Assembly: GCF_007859315.1 (NCBI RefSeq)
Contig: NZ_VOHA01000003.1
Location: 620,001 to 684,000, forward strand
Direction of reading: 5' to 3'
From: Reyranella sp. CPCC 100927
Lineage (GTDB): Bacteria; Pseudomonadota; Alphaproteobacteria; Reyranellales; Reyranellaceae
DNA: 64,000 bases
The position numbers and the translations under genes were made by a program. This document shows positions 27,073 to 36,227 of this stretch, piece by piece (the first letter of the stretch is position 1; each line of letters begins with the position of its first letter). The notes under the pieces were generated by a model, which ran no database searches, had not been told where the DNA came from, and saw only the letters and a list, made by a program, of their open reading frames with translations.

Positions 27073-30000
27073 TCACTGTCCGCCGCGCGCGGCGCGGTGC
27101 CGGCGCTCTTCGTCGTCGACGTTGAAGAAGTATTCGTTGCCCTGGTTGACCAGGATCACGGTCGACAGGCCCAGCGGCGTCGGCACGGCACGGTCGGCGA
27201 CGAAGTCGAGCTGCAGCCGATCGGGTACGCCGACGAAGCGGCCCGGATTGTCCGGTGGCCGCTGCACCGACGGCGGGATCTCGACGTCGAGCTGCGGGCA
27301 GATACCGCCGATCGGACAGCCGTTGAATGTCTGTATGTCGACCACCGCGCCTTGCCGGCGCACGTAGAAGCCGGCGAATCGCGTGGCGTCAAACGGCTCG
27401 CTGAACGGCGCCGTCACTGCATGCGACGTCGTGGGGTCGATTTGCCGCACGCTGCCGGTCAGCGCGATCGGATTGCCGTGCGCGACGTACACACCCAGCA
27501 GGCCGTAGGTGCCGCTGCCGGCAATGGTCGCGCCGGGACCACCGAGCAGGTACACCGTCGTGTTGCCGGCGTTGACGTTGCTCAACAGGATGCCGCCATC
27601 CGGATTGGGGCCCGGCGCGATCGCCGATGTGCCGCTGGGCGGCGTCATGCTCGACTTCAATGCCGCGAAGTTGCCGGGCGACAGGGCAGGGCTGCCGGTC
27701 AGGTCGAGCACCACCAGGTTCGGCGATCCGCTGCCGGTGTCGAACGACACGTTGTTCAGGATGATCTCGCTGCCGGTGGCGCCGGCGATGCGGCGCAGCA
27801 GGACCAGTCCGTCTGTCGCCGTGAGTGCCGCATTGTCGACCGTGATGTCGCCGGTACCGATCGCCAGCTCCAGGGTGGCGCCGACGCCCGCATGCACGCC
27901 CGCGATCGTTGCCACCAGGCTGTCGCCGCCAACGCCACCGGCAGGTACCGTGACGCTGGCGGCGTTGATCAGCCGGAAGTCGCCAGGGGCTTCGCCGGCG
28001 CCGGCCGCCGATCCCGAGAGGAACCGCACATTGTTGAGGCCTGCTGCCGTCGACAGGTCGATGGCGCCGCCGGCCGCTGCCAGCAGCGCGTTGGCCACGA
28101 TGCCGCCTGTCGCGCTCTGGAAGATCTGGTCGGCCGCGCTCAGCCGTACCGTGGCGCCGACAGCGGCCAACCCGTTGATGAACTCGATGCTGCCGGTGCG
28201 CGACACCAGGGTCACGTCGCCGCCCGCGGTCAGGATCGCGCTGCGGGGCGGCGCCCCTGGCGCAGCGCCGCTGTCGCGCTGGCCGATCAGGGGCGTGCCT
28301 GATCCGGCCACGGTGATCACCGGGATCGACGAGCCGTCAACGTAGCGATAGGTGCCGCCCTGGATTCCCAGCGCCGAGTCGCTGATGCGGGCGACATGGG
28401 CCAGCGCGCCCACCGAGTTGTCCTGGGTCAGCTCGACGGCGCCGCTGCCGATCACGGCCGTGGCCAGCGCATTCACGACGATCGGCGCCGTCTGGCTGAT
28501 GGCGGTGCCGCCGGCGGCCGACTCGATCACCAGGGTCCGGACGGCCGCGCCGCTGCCGTTGAAGTCGAGGCCCTGCACCGTGATCGCGCCCGCGGCGCTT
28601 TCACCGGCGATCGTGGCGCCGCCCAGCACCGTGCCGGCGGCGCGGCCGATCGAGCCGATGCGCAAGGTGCCGGTACGGATGCCGGCGCTCAGTGCGGCTT
28701 GCGTGAGGCCCGTGCCGCCGGTGCCGCCGATCACGGCAGGCGTACCCGCTGTGGTCGGGCGCAGCACGGTCACGCCGGTTGGATTGTCGACACGCGATTC
28801 GCCGGCCAGCATCGCGCCGACCAGCACCCCGGAAGCGATACCGATGCCATCGGCCGAAATGTCGAGGTAGCGCCCGGCGCCGATGGTGATTCCCTGCGCG
28901 TCGCGACCCAGCACGACGGTATCGGCATCGACATAACGGAAATCCGTGCCCGCCGATCCGACGACAGTCACCACGTTGTTCGTGGCGCTGGTGAGCTGCA
29001 CGGCTCCGCCGGCGCGCGCGCTGAGATCTCCGACCGAACTGGTGATGTTGCCGCCCACCTGGATGATGGACGTGCCGGCACCGGCGGTCAGAAAGACACT
29101 GGTCCCCGCGATGGTGCCGGCCGTCTGGACGATGCCGTTGCCCCGCAGGTTCACGAAGTTCTGGCCGGCGATGCTGCCGTTCACGGTGAGCTGCCCGGCG
29201 GAGTCGATGTCCGTGAAACCCGACACGGTGAGGCCGCCGGACCCGATGGTCATGGGCACGCTGCTGCTGATGAACACGTGGCTGACCGGTGATCCCGTTG
29301 CCGAACTCGCCGCCGTCGCCAGCGCGTTGATGGCGTTGCCGGGATTGTCAATGGAAGCACCGCCGTCGGCGATGAAATTGACGGCGCCGGCCGTGACCGG
29401 CGCCGCACCGAGCGTGATGCCGCCGGCCGTCATGGTCAGCGTACCGGCGCCGACATCGATGATGCCTTCGGCGGTGCTGGTGATGCTGCCGGGAAAGGCG
29501 GTGAGCGTCACGTTGCCGCCGCTGGTGACGATGGCATTGTTGATCAGCAGGCCGCCGGGGCCTGTGTTGAGGTCGACCGCGCCGGCCACGATGGCGGTGT
29601 TCGCCGGCAGGCCCGGCGTCGCGCCGCCGCTGCGCAATCCCACCAGCGGCAGTGTCGCCGAACCCAGGATGCCGATGGTCAGGCCGAAGCGGACATCGAG
29701 AGAATAGAGACCCGTGGTGATGCCAGCCTCGGTATCGCTGATGCGCAGGACGTGGGCGACCGTGCCGATCTCGTTGTTCAACGCGCCGCCACGCAACACG
29801 ACATTGGCATCGGCCCGCGTGGCGGTGGCCAGCGCCGTCACCAGTAGAGGATCCGTCGCCGACTGGGTGATCGCCGCGCCGGCGGCGCCGGATTCGAGCA
29901 CCAGCGTCTGGACCGCTGCCGCAGACAGATCGAGGCCCTGAATGGTGATGGCCCCGGCAGCGCTTTCCGTGGCGGTGGTTGCGCCGCCCAACGCCGTGCC

Positions 30001-32538
30001 GGCGGCGCGACCGATCGAACCGATGCGCAAGGTCCCCGTGCGGATGCCCGTGACCAGCGCGGCTTCGGTCAGGCCCGTGCCGCTGGTGCCGCCGATGGTC
30101 ATGGCCGTGCCGGCTGTCGCTGGCCGCAGAACGATCACACCGGTCGGGTTGTCGGCACCCGTCGCCGTCACCACGCCGATTTGGGCGCCGGCGCGAATCG
30201 TGAAGCCGTCGGCTGCGATATCGAGGTATCGCCCGGCGCCGATGCCGATGCCGCCAACGGCGCCGGTGCCAACGGGACTACCCAGTTCCAGCGTGTCGGC
30301 ATCGACGTAGCGGAAATCAGTCCCGGCCGCGCCCACGAGACGGTCGACATTGTTGGTGGTGCTGGCAAGCTGCACGGCGCCGGCCGCCGATATTTCGAGG
30401 CGTCCGATGCTGATCTGTCCGGGGCTGATCGCGATGTTACCGCCCGTCTGGATGATGGATCCGGTGTTTGCGGTGAGCGCGATATCGGCGCCCGATATGG
30501 TGCCGGCCGTCTGCAGGATCCCGCCTGCCGCCACAAGCGATAATTGACCTGCGGCCGTGGTGATACTTCCGCTCACGGTCAGGTCCGACGATGTGATCGT
30601 CACGGATTGGAAGGCCGTGATCCCGCCGGCGCCGATCGTCAGCGGCGTGCTGCTGCTGATAACGATGGACGGGAATACCGCGCCGGTCTGCCCACTCGGC
30701 ACGGTGGCCAGCGTGCCGATGGCATTGCCGGGATTATTGACCTCGACACCACCGCCGACGACGGTGAAGTTGAAGACGCCAGCCCTCACGAGTGTCTGGA
30801 GGAGAAGGATACTTCCCGTACCCGCCGTCACCGTCAGCGTGCCGCCGCCGACGTTGATGGCGCTGTTGGCACCGCCGCTGATGCCGCCGCCAGGATCCGT
30901 CCGGGCCGCGTTGAGGATCAGCCGGTTGCCGGTTGCGGCACTGGTCGCAGAGATCGTGCCGTTGATTGTGATGTTCTGGTCGGCATTGAGCGTCAGCGTG
31001 TTGGCCGACGTCCAGCTGATCGTCGCGCCGGCATTCAGCGTGATATCACCTGCGTCAGTACCCGGGCCCGATGTGTTCAGCATCACATTGGTCGTCTCCA
31101 GCTGGCCGCTGATCGTTGTCGCATCCGCTGCCGTAATGGTGATGTTCTGGGGATCAAGCAGCCACAGGCCCGTCCCGCCAAACGCCGCGCTCGTGTCGAC
31201 CCGGGCACTGGGCAGCACCGACAAGTCGACCTTCCCGGACGTCTCGACGAGGCCGCCGTCGCCGCCCTTCAGACCGCCCTTGGCCGAGATCGTGCCGCCG
31301 AACACCGTCGCGTTGTCCGACCACACGATCACGTCGCCGCCGTTGCCCTGGGTTGTCGCATCCGCGTTGATCCGCGCGCCGGCCTCCACCCGCGTGTCGC
31401 GCGCGTTCGGCAGTGGGCCCTTGCCCTGGTAGTTGCCGCCGATGTTTATGCGTCCGCCGCCCGAGGCACCTGACGCATCGATCACCGCTGTCGCCGCCAC
31501 GTTCACCTTGCCGCCGCGCGCCGTCGCAACAACCTGTCCGCCGCGCTGACCCAGGCTCTTGCCCGACACATCCAGCTTGCCGGTGACGTCCACCGTCCCG
31601 CCATCCTCGCCGCCCAGCACCAGCACGCCGCCTTCCTGGCTCACCGCCTGTGCCCGGATCGCACCCCCCACGTTCACCACATTGTCGACAACGCCGCCTG
31701 CGGCGCGCGCCGTCATCGTCACCACGCCGCCATCGGCGTTGATGGTGCCCGTGTTCGATGCCAACGGTACCTTCTTGCCCTCGCCATCCACCGGCTGGCG
31801 CGTCACGGGCTGGCCGATCTGGAAGTTGATCAGGCCGTCGCCCGCCAGGTCGACCGTGAACGTCTCGGCGCCGCCGATCGTCACCCGGCCCAGCCGCGCA
31901 TTGATCACGCCGTGGTTGGCCGCCATGTTGCCGACCAGGCCCACCAGGCCACCATCCTGTACCGTGATCGTGCCTTCGTTCACGACACCGGCATTGGCGG
32001 TGGGCGAGGGCACGTCGAACGTGATCTTGCCGCCCGCCATGAACGCCTGCGGGTTGCTGATGGTCGCCGTCGATGCGGCCAGCGCACCGACATTCACCTG
32101 TGCGCCGTTGGCGAACAGAATGCCGGCGCCATTCACCAGCACGATCTGGCCGTTGGCCGTCAATTGACCGGCGATCACCGACGGGTCAGGGCCGGTGACA
32201 CGGTTGAGCGTGACCGCGCTGGCATTCGGCTGCCGGAAGTCGACACGCGAGCCCTGGCCGATCGAGAAGCTGCGCCAGTCGATCACGCCGCGGTTCGTGG
32301 TCTGATTGACCGTGACCTGGTTGGCGCCGGTCGTGATGGTGGCGGAGCCACCGACAACTGTTCCGCCTGTCGGTAATTGCGCGTCGGCTGGCGTCGCGAA
32401 CGTGAGTACGCCCCAGCCGATCAAAGCAGCCATGGCCGTGGCGCCGAGCAGTCCACCACGCGTGGGGCATCGCGCAGCGCGGATGACGGCCGGGGTCGGC
32501 GCCGGGTTCACGATCGTCGATTTCCGCCGTTGTCCCAT
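27073..32538 (-). CDS. Filamentous haemagglutinin-type exoprotein (TpsA-like), copy 2
   Basis: An 1821-residue paralogue of copy 1. The extended signal peptide, TPS domain and first ~440 residues align almost residue for residue, as do the last ~450 including CPIGGICP and the tail LSTVILVNQGNEYFFNVDDE. The middle is longer because a block containing RYLDIAADG..., GTLRIGSIGRAAG and a following strand series occurs twice at about 453-residue spacing (around 30.2 and 28.9 kb), where copy 1 has it once. It is a predicted secreted beta-helix adhesin; the TpsB partner is not seen. The mini-ORF that follows copy 1 is absent here. Confidence 0.88.
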   Translation of the reverse strand: MGQRRKSTIVNPAPTPAVIRAARCPTRGGLLGATAMAALIGWGVLTFATPADAQLPTGGTVVGGSATITTGANQVTVNQTTNRGVIDWRSFSIGQGSRVDFRQPNASAVTLNRVTGPDPSVIAGQLTANGQIVLVNGAGILFANGAQVNVGALAASTATISNPQAFMAGGKITFDVPSPTANAGVVNEGTITVQDGGLVGLVGNMAANHGVINARLGRVTIGGAETFTVDLAGDGLINFQIGQPVTRQPVDGEGKKVPLASNTGTINADGGVVTMTARAAGGVVDNVVNVGGAIRAQAVSQEGGVLVLGGEDGGTVDVTGKLDVSGKSLGQRGGQVVATARGGKVNVAATAVIDASGASGGGRINIGGNYQGKGPLPNARDTRVEAGARINADATTQGNGGDVIVWSDNATVFGGTISAKGGLKGGDGGLVETSGKVDLSVLPSARVDTSAAFGGTGLWLLDPQNITITAADATTISGQLETTNVMLNTSGPGTDAGDITLNAGATISWTSANTLTLNADQNITINGTISATSAATGNRLILNAARTDPGGGISGGANSAINVGGGTLTVTAGTGSILLLQTLVRAGVFNFTVVGGGVEVNNPGNAIGTLATVPSGQTGAVFPSIVISSSTPLTIGAGGITAFQSVTITSSDLTVSGSITTAAGQLSLVAAGGILQTAGTISGADIALTANTGSIIQTGGNIAISPGQISIGRLEISAAGAVQLASTTNNVDRLVGAAGTDFRYVDADTLELGSPVGTGAVGGIGIGAGRYLDIAADGFTIRAGAQIGVVTATGADNPTGVIVLRPATAGTAMTIGGTSGTGLTEAALVTGIRTGTLRIGSIGRAAGTALGGATTATESAAGAITIQGLDLSAAAVQTLVLESGAAGAAITQSATDPLLVTALATATRADANVVLRGGALNNEIGTVAHVLRISDTEAGITTGLYSLDVRFGLTIGILGSATLPLVGLRSGGATPGLPANTAIVAGAVDLNTGPGGLLINNAIVTSGGNVTLTAFPGSITSTAEGIIDVGAGTLTMTAGGITLGAAPVTAGAVNFIADGGASIDNPGNAINALATAASSATGSPVSHVFISSSVPMTIGSGGLTVSGFTDIDSAGQLTVNGSIAGQNFVNLRGNGIVQTAGTIAGTSVFLTAGAGTSIIQVGGNITSSVGDLSARAGGAVQLTSATNNVVTVVGSAGTDFRYVDADTVVLGRDAQGITIGAGRYLDISADGIGIASGVLVGAMLAGESRVDNPTGVTVLRPTTAGTPAVIGGTGGTGLTQAALSAGIRTGTLRIGSIGRAAGTVLGGATIAGESAAGAITVQGLDFNGSGAAVRTLVIESAAGGTAISQTAPIVVNALATAVIGSGAVELTQDNSVGALAHVARISDSALGIQGGTYRYVDGSSIPVITVAGSGTPLIGQRDSGAAPGAPPRSAILTAGGDVTLVSRTGSIEFINGLAAVGATVRLSAADQIFQSATGGIVANALLAAAGGAIDLSTAAGLNNVRFLSGSAAGAGEAPGDFRLINAASVTVPAGGVGGDSLVATIAGVHAGVGATLELAIGTGDITVDNAALTATDGLVLLRRIAGATGSEIILNNVSFDTGSGSPNLVVLDLTGSPALSPGNFAALKSSMTPPSGTSAIAPGPNPDGGILLSNVNAGNTTVYLLGGPGATIAGSGTYGLLGVYVAHGNPIALTGSVRQIDPTTSHAVTAPFSEPFDATRFAGFYVRRQGAVVDIQTFNGCPIGGICPQLDVEIPPSVQRPPDNPGRFVGVPDRLQLDFVADRAVPTPLGLSTVILVNQGNEYFFNVDDEERRHRAARGGQ

Positions 32539-33003
32539 ACCCGTACTCCACTGACTGTGTGCTCCGAGCCCTTCGCGCGCCCGTCTTTGGCCAGAGAAGG
32601 CCGCGATCCGCGCGACAACACCACGGCATGCTCAAGGCCAACGCTTTGAGTGTGCCGGCATGGACAGCTTTTTTGTCGTTCGTGCCCGTTCAGCCGCGGT
32701 GAAATGCTGTGAAGCGGCGGCGTCTGGATCGCGCTGCATTCAGCGCAACCGGCACTCATCTCGCCAACGCGCAACTCCCAACTTGCACAAAATTGAAATT
32801 GAAGATCGAAGACCAGGATTAAAGATCTTTTGATTGAGCCGGTCACGGCGTGATGCGTCAACAAAAACATCGCCAGTGCCGATGCGCCGTCATGCCGGCA
32901 TCGGTCATCGCACCTGTGTGCAAAGGACGTTGGACTCTCTGCGTTTCGTGCGCACAATGGATCGTCTGGAGACTCTCCATCGACCACATCTGGAGCCGCG
33001 CAC
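32539..33003 (-). promoter_or_regulatory. Conserved leader of exoprotein copy 2
   Basis: It holds the same ordered blocks as the leader of copy 1 (CAGCCGCGGTGAAAT at 32691, TTGCACAA, TTGAAATTGAAG, GATTGAG, GCGTCAACA). Its far side must also contain the promoter of the divergent TPR gene starting at 33004. An A/T-rich stretch lies around 32810-32835. No small gene is evident. Confidence 0.5.
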
Positions 33004-34317
33004 ATGGCCTCTTTCGACCGTTACGGTCTGCCGCTTTCGACGTCGTCCGAGACCGCGGCTGCGGCTTACCGCAACGGCATCGACTGCATGCTGGCGGCGT
33101 GGCCGGGCGCGGCGGAGGCCTTGGACAAAGCGATCGCGGCCGATCCCGATTTCGCGCTGGCCCATGCCGCCCGTGCGCGCGAGCACTTTCTCTATGCCCG
33201 CGGGGCCGAGGCCAAGGCCGGGATCGCGGCGGCGCGTGCGCTGGTCGCGGCCAACGGCACGGCGCGCGAAAAGAGTCATGTCGAGATCCTGGCGCTGGGC
33301 ATGGAAGGCCAGTCAGCCGCTTCGTTGAAACAGGCCCTGGCCCATCTGGAGACGTGGCCGCGTGATGCCTTCATCCTCTCGCTGCCGCTGGGTGCGTTCG
33401 GCTTGTTCGCGTTTTCCGGCATGCCCGATCACGACCAGGCGCGTGTCGATCTGTGCGAGCGGTACGCCCGCCACTATGGCGACGACTGGTGGTTCCTGAT
33501 CTATCTCGGCTGGTCGTACACCGAGAACGGCAGCGTCGGTGCCGGCCGCCAGCTCACCGAGCGCGGCTTCGAGCGTCGGCGCGAGAATGCGCATGGCGCG
33601 CATGCCCTGGCGCACGCGATGTTCGAGGACGGCTCGACCGCCGATGCTGAAGCGCTGATCGCCGATTGGCTGCCGGGCTATGATCGCAGCGGGCTGTTGC
33701 ACGGCCACATCTCCTGGCATCAGGCGCTGTTGGCGCTGGAGCAGGGTGACGGTGCGCGGGCGTTCGCCATCTATGCCGAGCGTATCCAGCCCAAGGTTTC
33801 GGCCGCGCCGCCGATCAATGTCGTCACCGACGGCGCCGCCTTGCTGTGGCGGCTTGGCGTGTACGGCCATGCTGTTCCCAGGAATGCATGGGACGATGTG
33901 GCCACCTATGCCGGACGTGCCTTCCCTAAAGCCGGCGTGACCTTCGCCGACGTGCACATGGCGATGGTGTCGGCCGTGACCGGTGACCGCGCCAGTCTCG
34001 ATCAGCGCATCGAGACGCTGGAAACGCGGGTCAGGGACGGCAAGCTGGCCGCCGGGCCGGTGGTGCCGGCGATCTGCCGCGCGGCGCGTGCCTTCATCGA
34101 CGGCGACTACCAGGGCTGCGCCCGCATCCTGGAGCCGGTCGCCGCCGAGGTGGTGCGCATCGGGGGCAGCCATGCCCAGCGGGAGATCGTCGAGGATACG
34201 CTGCTGGTGGCCTGGATGAAGGGCGGCGAGCCGGCGAAGGCCCGCGCGCTGCTCGACGGCCGCCTGCATCGACGGCCCTCGCAGCGCGATACGGCGTGGC
34301 GTACCGCGATGGCGTGA
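33004..34317 (+). CDS. TPR protein, TTC38-like
   Basis: A 437-residue soluble protein of helical repeats without signal peptide. The order of elements (ALDKAIAADPDFALAHAARA..., REKSHVEILALGMEG, HLETWPRDAFILS, then GWSYTENGSVGAGRQLTERG, HALAHAMFEDG, GHISWHQALLALEQGD) follows the TTC38 family of tetratricopeptide proteins, whose biochemical role is unknown. It starts divergent from exoprotein 2 and is followed after 63 bases by the exported binding protein, so the two may be co-transcribed. Confidence 0.8.
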   Translation: MASFDRYGLPLSTSSETAAAAYRNGIDCMLAAWPGAAEALDKAIAADPDFALAHAARAREHFLYARGAEAKAGIAAARALVAANGTAREKSHVEILALGMEGQSAASLKQALAHLETWPRDAFILSLPLGAFGLFAFSGMPDHDQARVDLCERYARHYGDDWWFLIYLGWSYTENGSVGAGRQLTERGFERRRENAHGAHALAHAMFEDGSTADAEALIADWLPGYDRSGLLHGHISWHQALLALEQGDGARAFAIYAERIQPKVSAAPPINVVTDGAALLWRLGVYGHAVPRNAWDDVATYAGRAFPKAGVTFADVHMAMVSAVTGDRASLDQRIETLETRVRDGKLAAGPVVPAICRAARAFIDGDYQGCARILEPVAAEVVRIGGSHAQREIVEDTLLVAWMKGGEPAKARALLDGRLHRRPSQRDTAWRTAMA

Positions 34318-34380
34318 ATTTTGCCCTCCCCGCTGCGCGGCTGGAGAGGGCTCGCCGGAGGGCGATCAGGGAGGACAACC

Positions 34381-35604
34381 ATGCGCACATCCAGACGGGG
34401 ATTTGTGGCGAGTGCATCGGCCAGCGCGGCGTTGCTGGCGGCCGGCGTGGCGCATGGACGTAAAGGAAAGTACGACGAGGGCGCTTCGGATACCGAAATC
34501 AAGATCGGCAACATCTGTGCCTACAGCGGTCCGGCATCCGCCTATGGCGCGCTGGGCCGCGGCTACGATGCCTACTGGAAAATGGTCAATGACCGGGGTG
34601 GCATCAACGGCCGCAAGATCAGGTTCATATCGCTGGATGACGGCTACAGCCCGCCCAAAACGGTCGAGGCGGCACGCCAGCTCGTCGAGCAGGACAAGGT
34701 CCTGCTGCTGTTCGCGCCGCTGGGTACGGCATGCAACACGGCGATCCAGAAATACATGAACGCCAAGCGCGTCCCGCAGCTGTTCGTGGCCACGGGCGCC
34801 TCGAAGTGGGGCAAGCCCAAGGCGTTTCCGTGGACGATGGGCTGGACCCCCGACTACCACACCGAGGCGGTGATCTATGCGTCGCACATCCTGTCCACCG
34901 TCAAGGATGCCCGCATCGCGGTGTTGATGCAGAACGACGACTACGGCAAGGACTACTACGAGGGGTTCCGCGAGGGGCTGCACACGGAGGTGGGCAGGAT
35001 CGTCAAGCATGTGGCCTATGAGGTCACCGATCCGACGGTCGATTCGCAGGTGATCCAGCTGAGCGGGTCGGACGCCAACGTCTTTTTCAACATCGCGTCA
35101 CCGAAAGCGGCCGCCCAGGCGATCCGCAAGGTGGCCGACATCGGCTGGAAACCGGTACATTACCTCAACAACGTGTCGACGTCGGTGGCGGCCGTGATCA
35201 AACCGGCTGGATATGCCAACAGCCAGGGCATCCTGTCGGCGTTCTACCGCAAGGATCCGACCGACCAGCGGTTCGCGAACGACGACGACGTGAAGGTGTG
35301 GCGCGCCTGGATGGAGACATACGTTCCCGGCGGCAATCTCGCCGACTTCAACTTCGTCACGGCCTATTCGATGACGTACACGTTGCATAAGGTTCTCGAG
35401 AGCTGCGGCGATGATCTCACCCGGGCCAACGTGATGAAGCAGGCGGCGAGCCTGCGCAATTTCGAGGTGCCGATGCTGCTGCCGGGCATCCAAATCAACA
35501 CCAGCCCGACCGATTTCTACCCGATCCAGGCCATCCAGATGGTCCGCTTCAAGGGCGAGAGCTGGGAGGTATTCGGCGGCGTGCTGTCGAACGAGAGCAC
35601 CTGA
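34381..35604 (+). CDS. Tat-exported LivK-type ABC substrate-binding protein
   Basis: A 407-residue periplasmic binding protein with a twin-arginine signal (TSRRGFV at residues 3-9, then SASASAALLAAGVAHG). The mature domain begins EIKIGNICAYSGPASAYGALG and continues GGINGRKIRFISLDDGYSPPKTVEAARQLVEQDKV, typical of branched-chain amino acid/amide binding proteins. An AGGGAGGA ribosome site precedes the ATG at 34381. No LivHMGF transport genes are nearby, so this is an orphan whose partner permease must be elsewhere. Confidence 0.92.
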   Translation: MRTSRRGFVASASASAALLAAGVAHGRKGKYDEGASDTEIKIGNICAYSGPASAYGALGRGYDAYWKMVNDRGGINGRKIRFISLDDGYSPPKTVEAARQLVEQDKVLLLFAPLGTACNTAIQKYMNAKRVPQLFVATGASKWGKPKAFPWTMGWTPDYHTEAVIYASHILSTVKDARIAVLMQNDDYGKDYYEGFREGLHTEVGRIVKHVAYEVTDPTVDSQVIQLSGSDANVFFNIASPKAAAQAIRKVADIGWKPVHYLNNVSTSVAAVIKPAGYANSQGILSAFYRKDPTDQRFANDDDVKVWRAWMETYVPGGNLADFNFVTAYSMTYTLHKVLESCGDDLTRANVMKQAASLRNFEVPMLLPGIQINTSPTDFYPIQAIQMVRFKGESWEVFGGVLSNEST

Positions 35605-35637
35605 GGCGGGGCAGGGCGATCGCATACGGCCTTTGCC

Positions 35638-35660
35638 GTCATCCTGAACGCAGCGAAGGT
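35638..35660 (+). repeat. Half copy of TGTCATCC-family repeat
   Basis: GTCATCCTGAACGCAGCGAAGG follows the livK-like gene closely and matches the left arm of the dispersed repeat. No right arm follows at the usual distance. The next 100 bases carry nothing else that I recognise. Confidence 0.6.
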
Positions 35661-35761
35661 TCCTCAGCGCGTCGCACCACGCTGCCGCGCTCCGCAAGGT
35701 AGGGCGAGCCGCCTCGTCCGACGCTGGAGCAGTTCATCGTTTGATGGAATCAACCGCTACT

Positions 35762-36180
35762 GTCGTCCTGAGCGCAGCGAAGGACCCTGCGGTGCGTCGG
35801 CCCGCGCGAACGCGCGGTCATGAGGAGGAAGAAATCACCACGGAGGCACAGAGAACACAGAGGCACACAGAGATAAGGCCATGGCGCACCTTCGGCGCGC
35901 GCGAAGATTGTTCTGAAAGGAAACTGGCCAAGGTGGCTCGATCATACGCTGGGGCGCGCCACTCTGTGGCGCGTCATGCGTCGATCCAGACGAAGGCGCG
36001 CGACGGAGTCGCGCCCCCAGCGTGTGCCCACACCACCATGCGCCGTTTCAGTCCTTGTGGTCGGCGTAGCCGGGTGGAGAACTCTGTGTCCTCTGTGCCT
36101 CCGTGGTGAATTCTTCATTCCGCACATGTGAGCCGGTGCGGTCGGCGCACCGCAGGGTCCTTCGCTTCGCTCAGGATGAC
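35762..36180. repeat. Composite nested inverted-repeat element B
   Basis: The ends are ~44-bp inverted repeats: GTCGTCCTGAGCGCAGCGAA plus GGACCCTGCGGTGCGTCGG on the left and the complement on the right. The next layer is CACCACGGAGGCACAGAGA facing its complement near 36110. The core is another inverted repeat, GTGGCGCGTCATGCG...GGAGTCGCGCCCCCAGCG. Outer layers match element A (26552-27028) in inverted orientation. No gene is supported inside. Confidence 0.82.
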
Positions 36181-36227
36181 GGTGGCGGCCGACTCGACCT
36201 GCCGTTTCCATCAAGCGACGAACCGCT

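Noticed and set aside
17960-32538. A TpsB/FhaC pore gene for the adhesins
   Set aside because: No POTRA or 16-strand barrel protein is encoded anywhere in the window.
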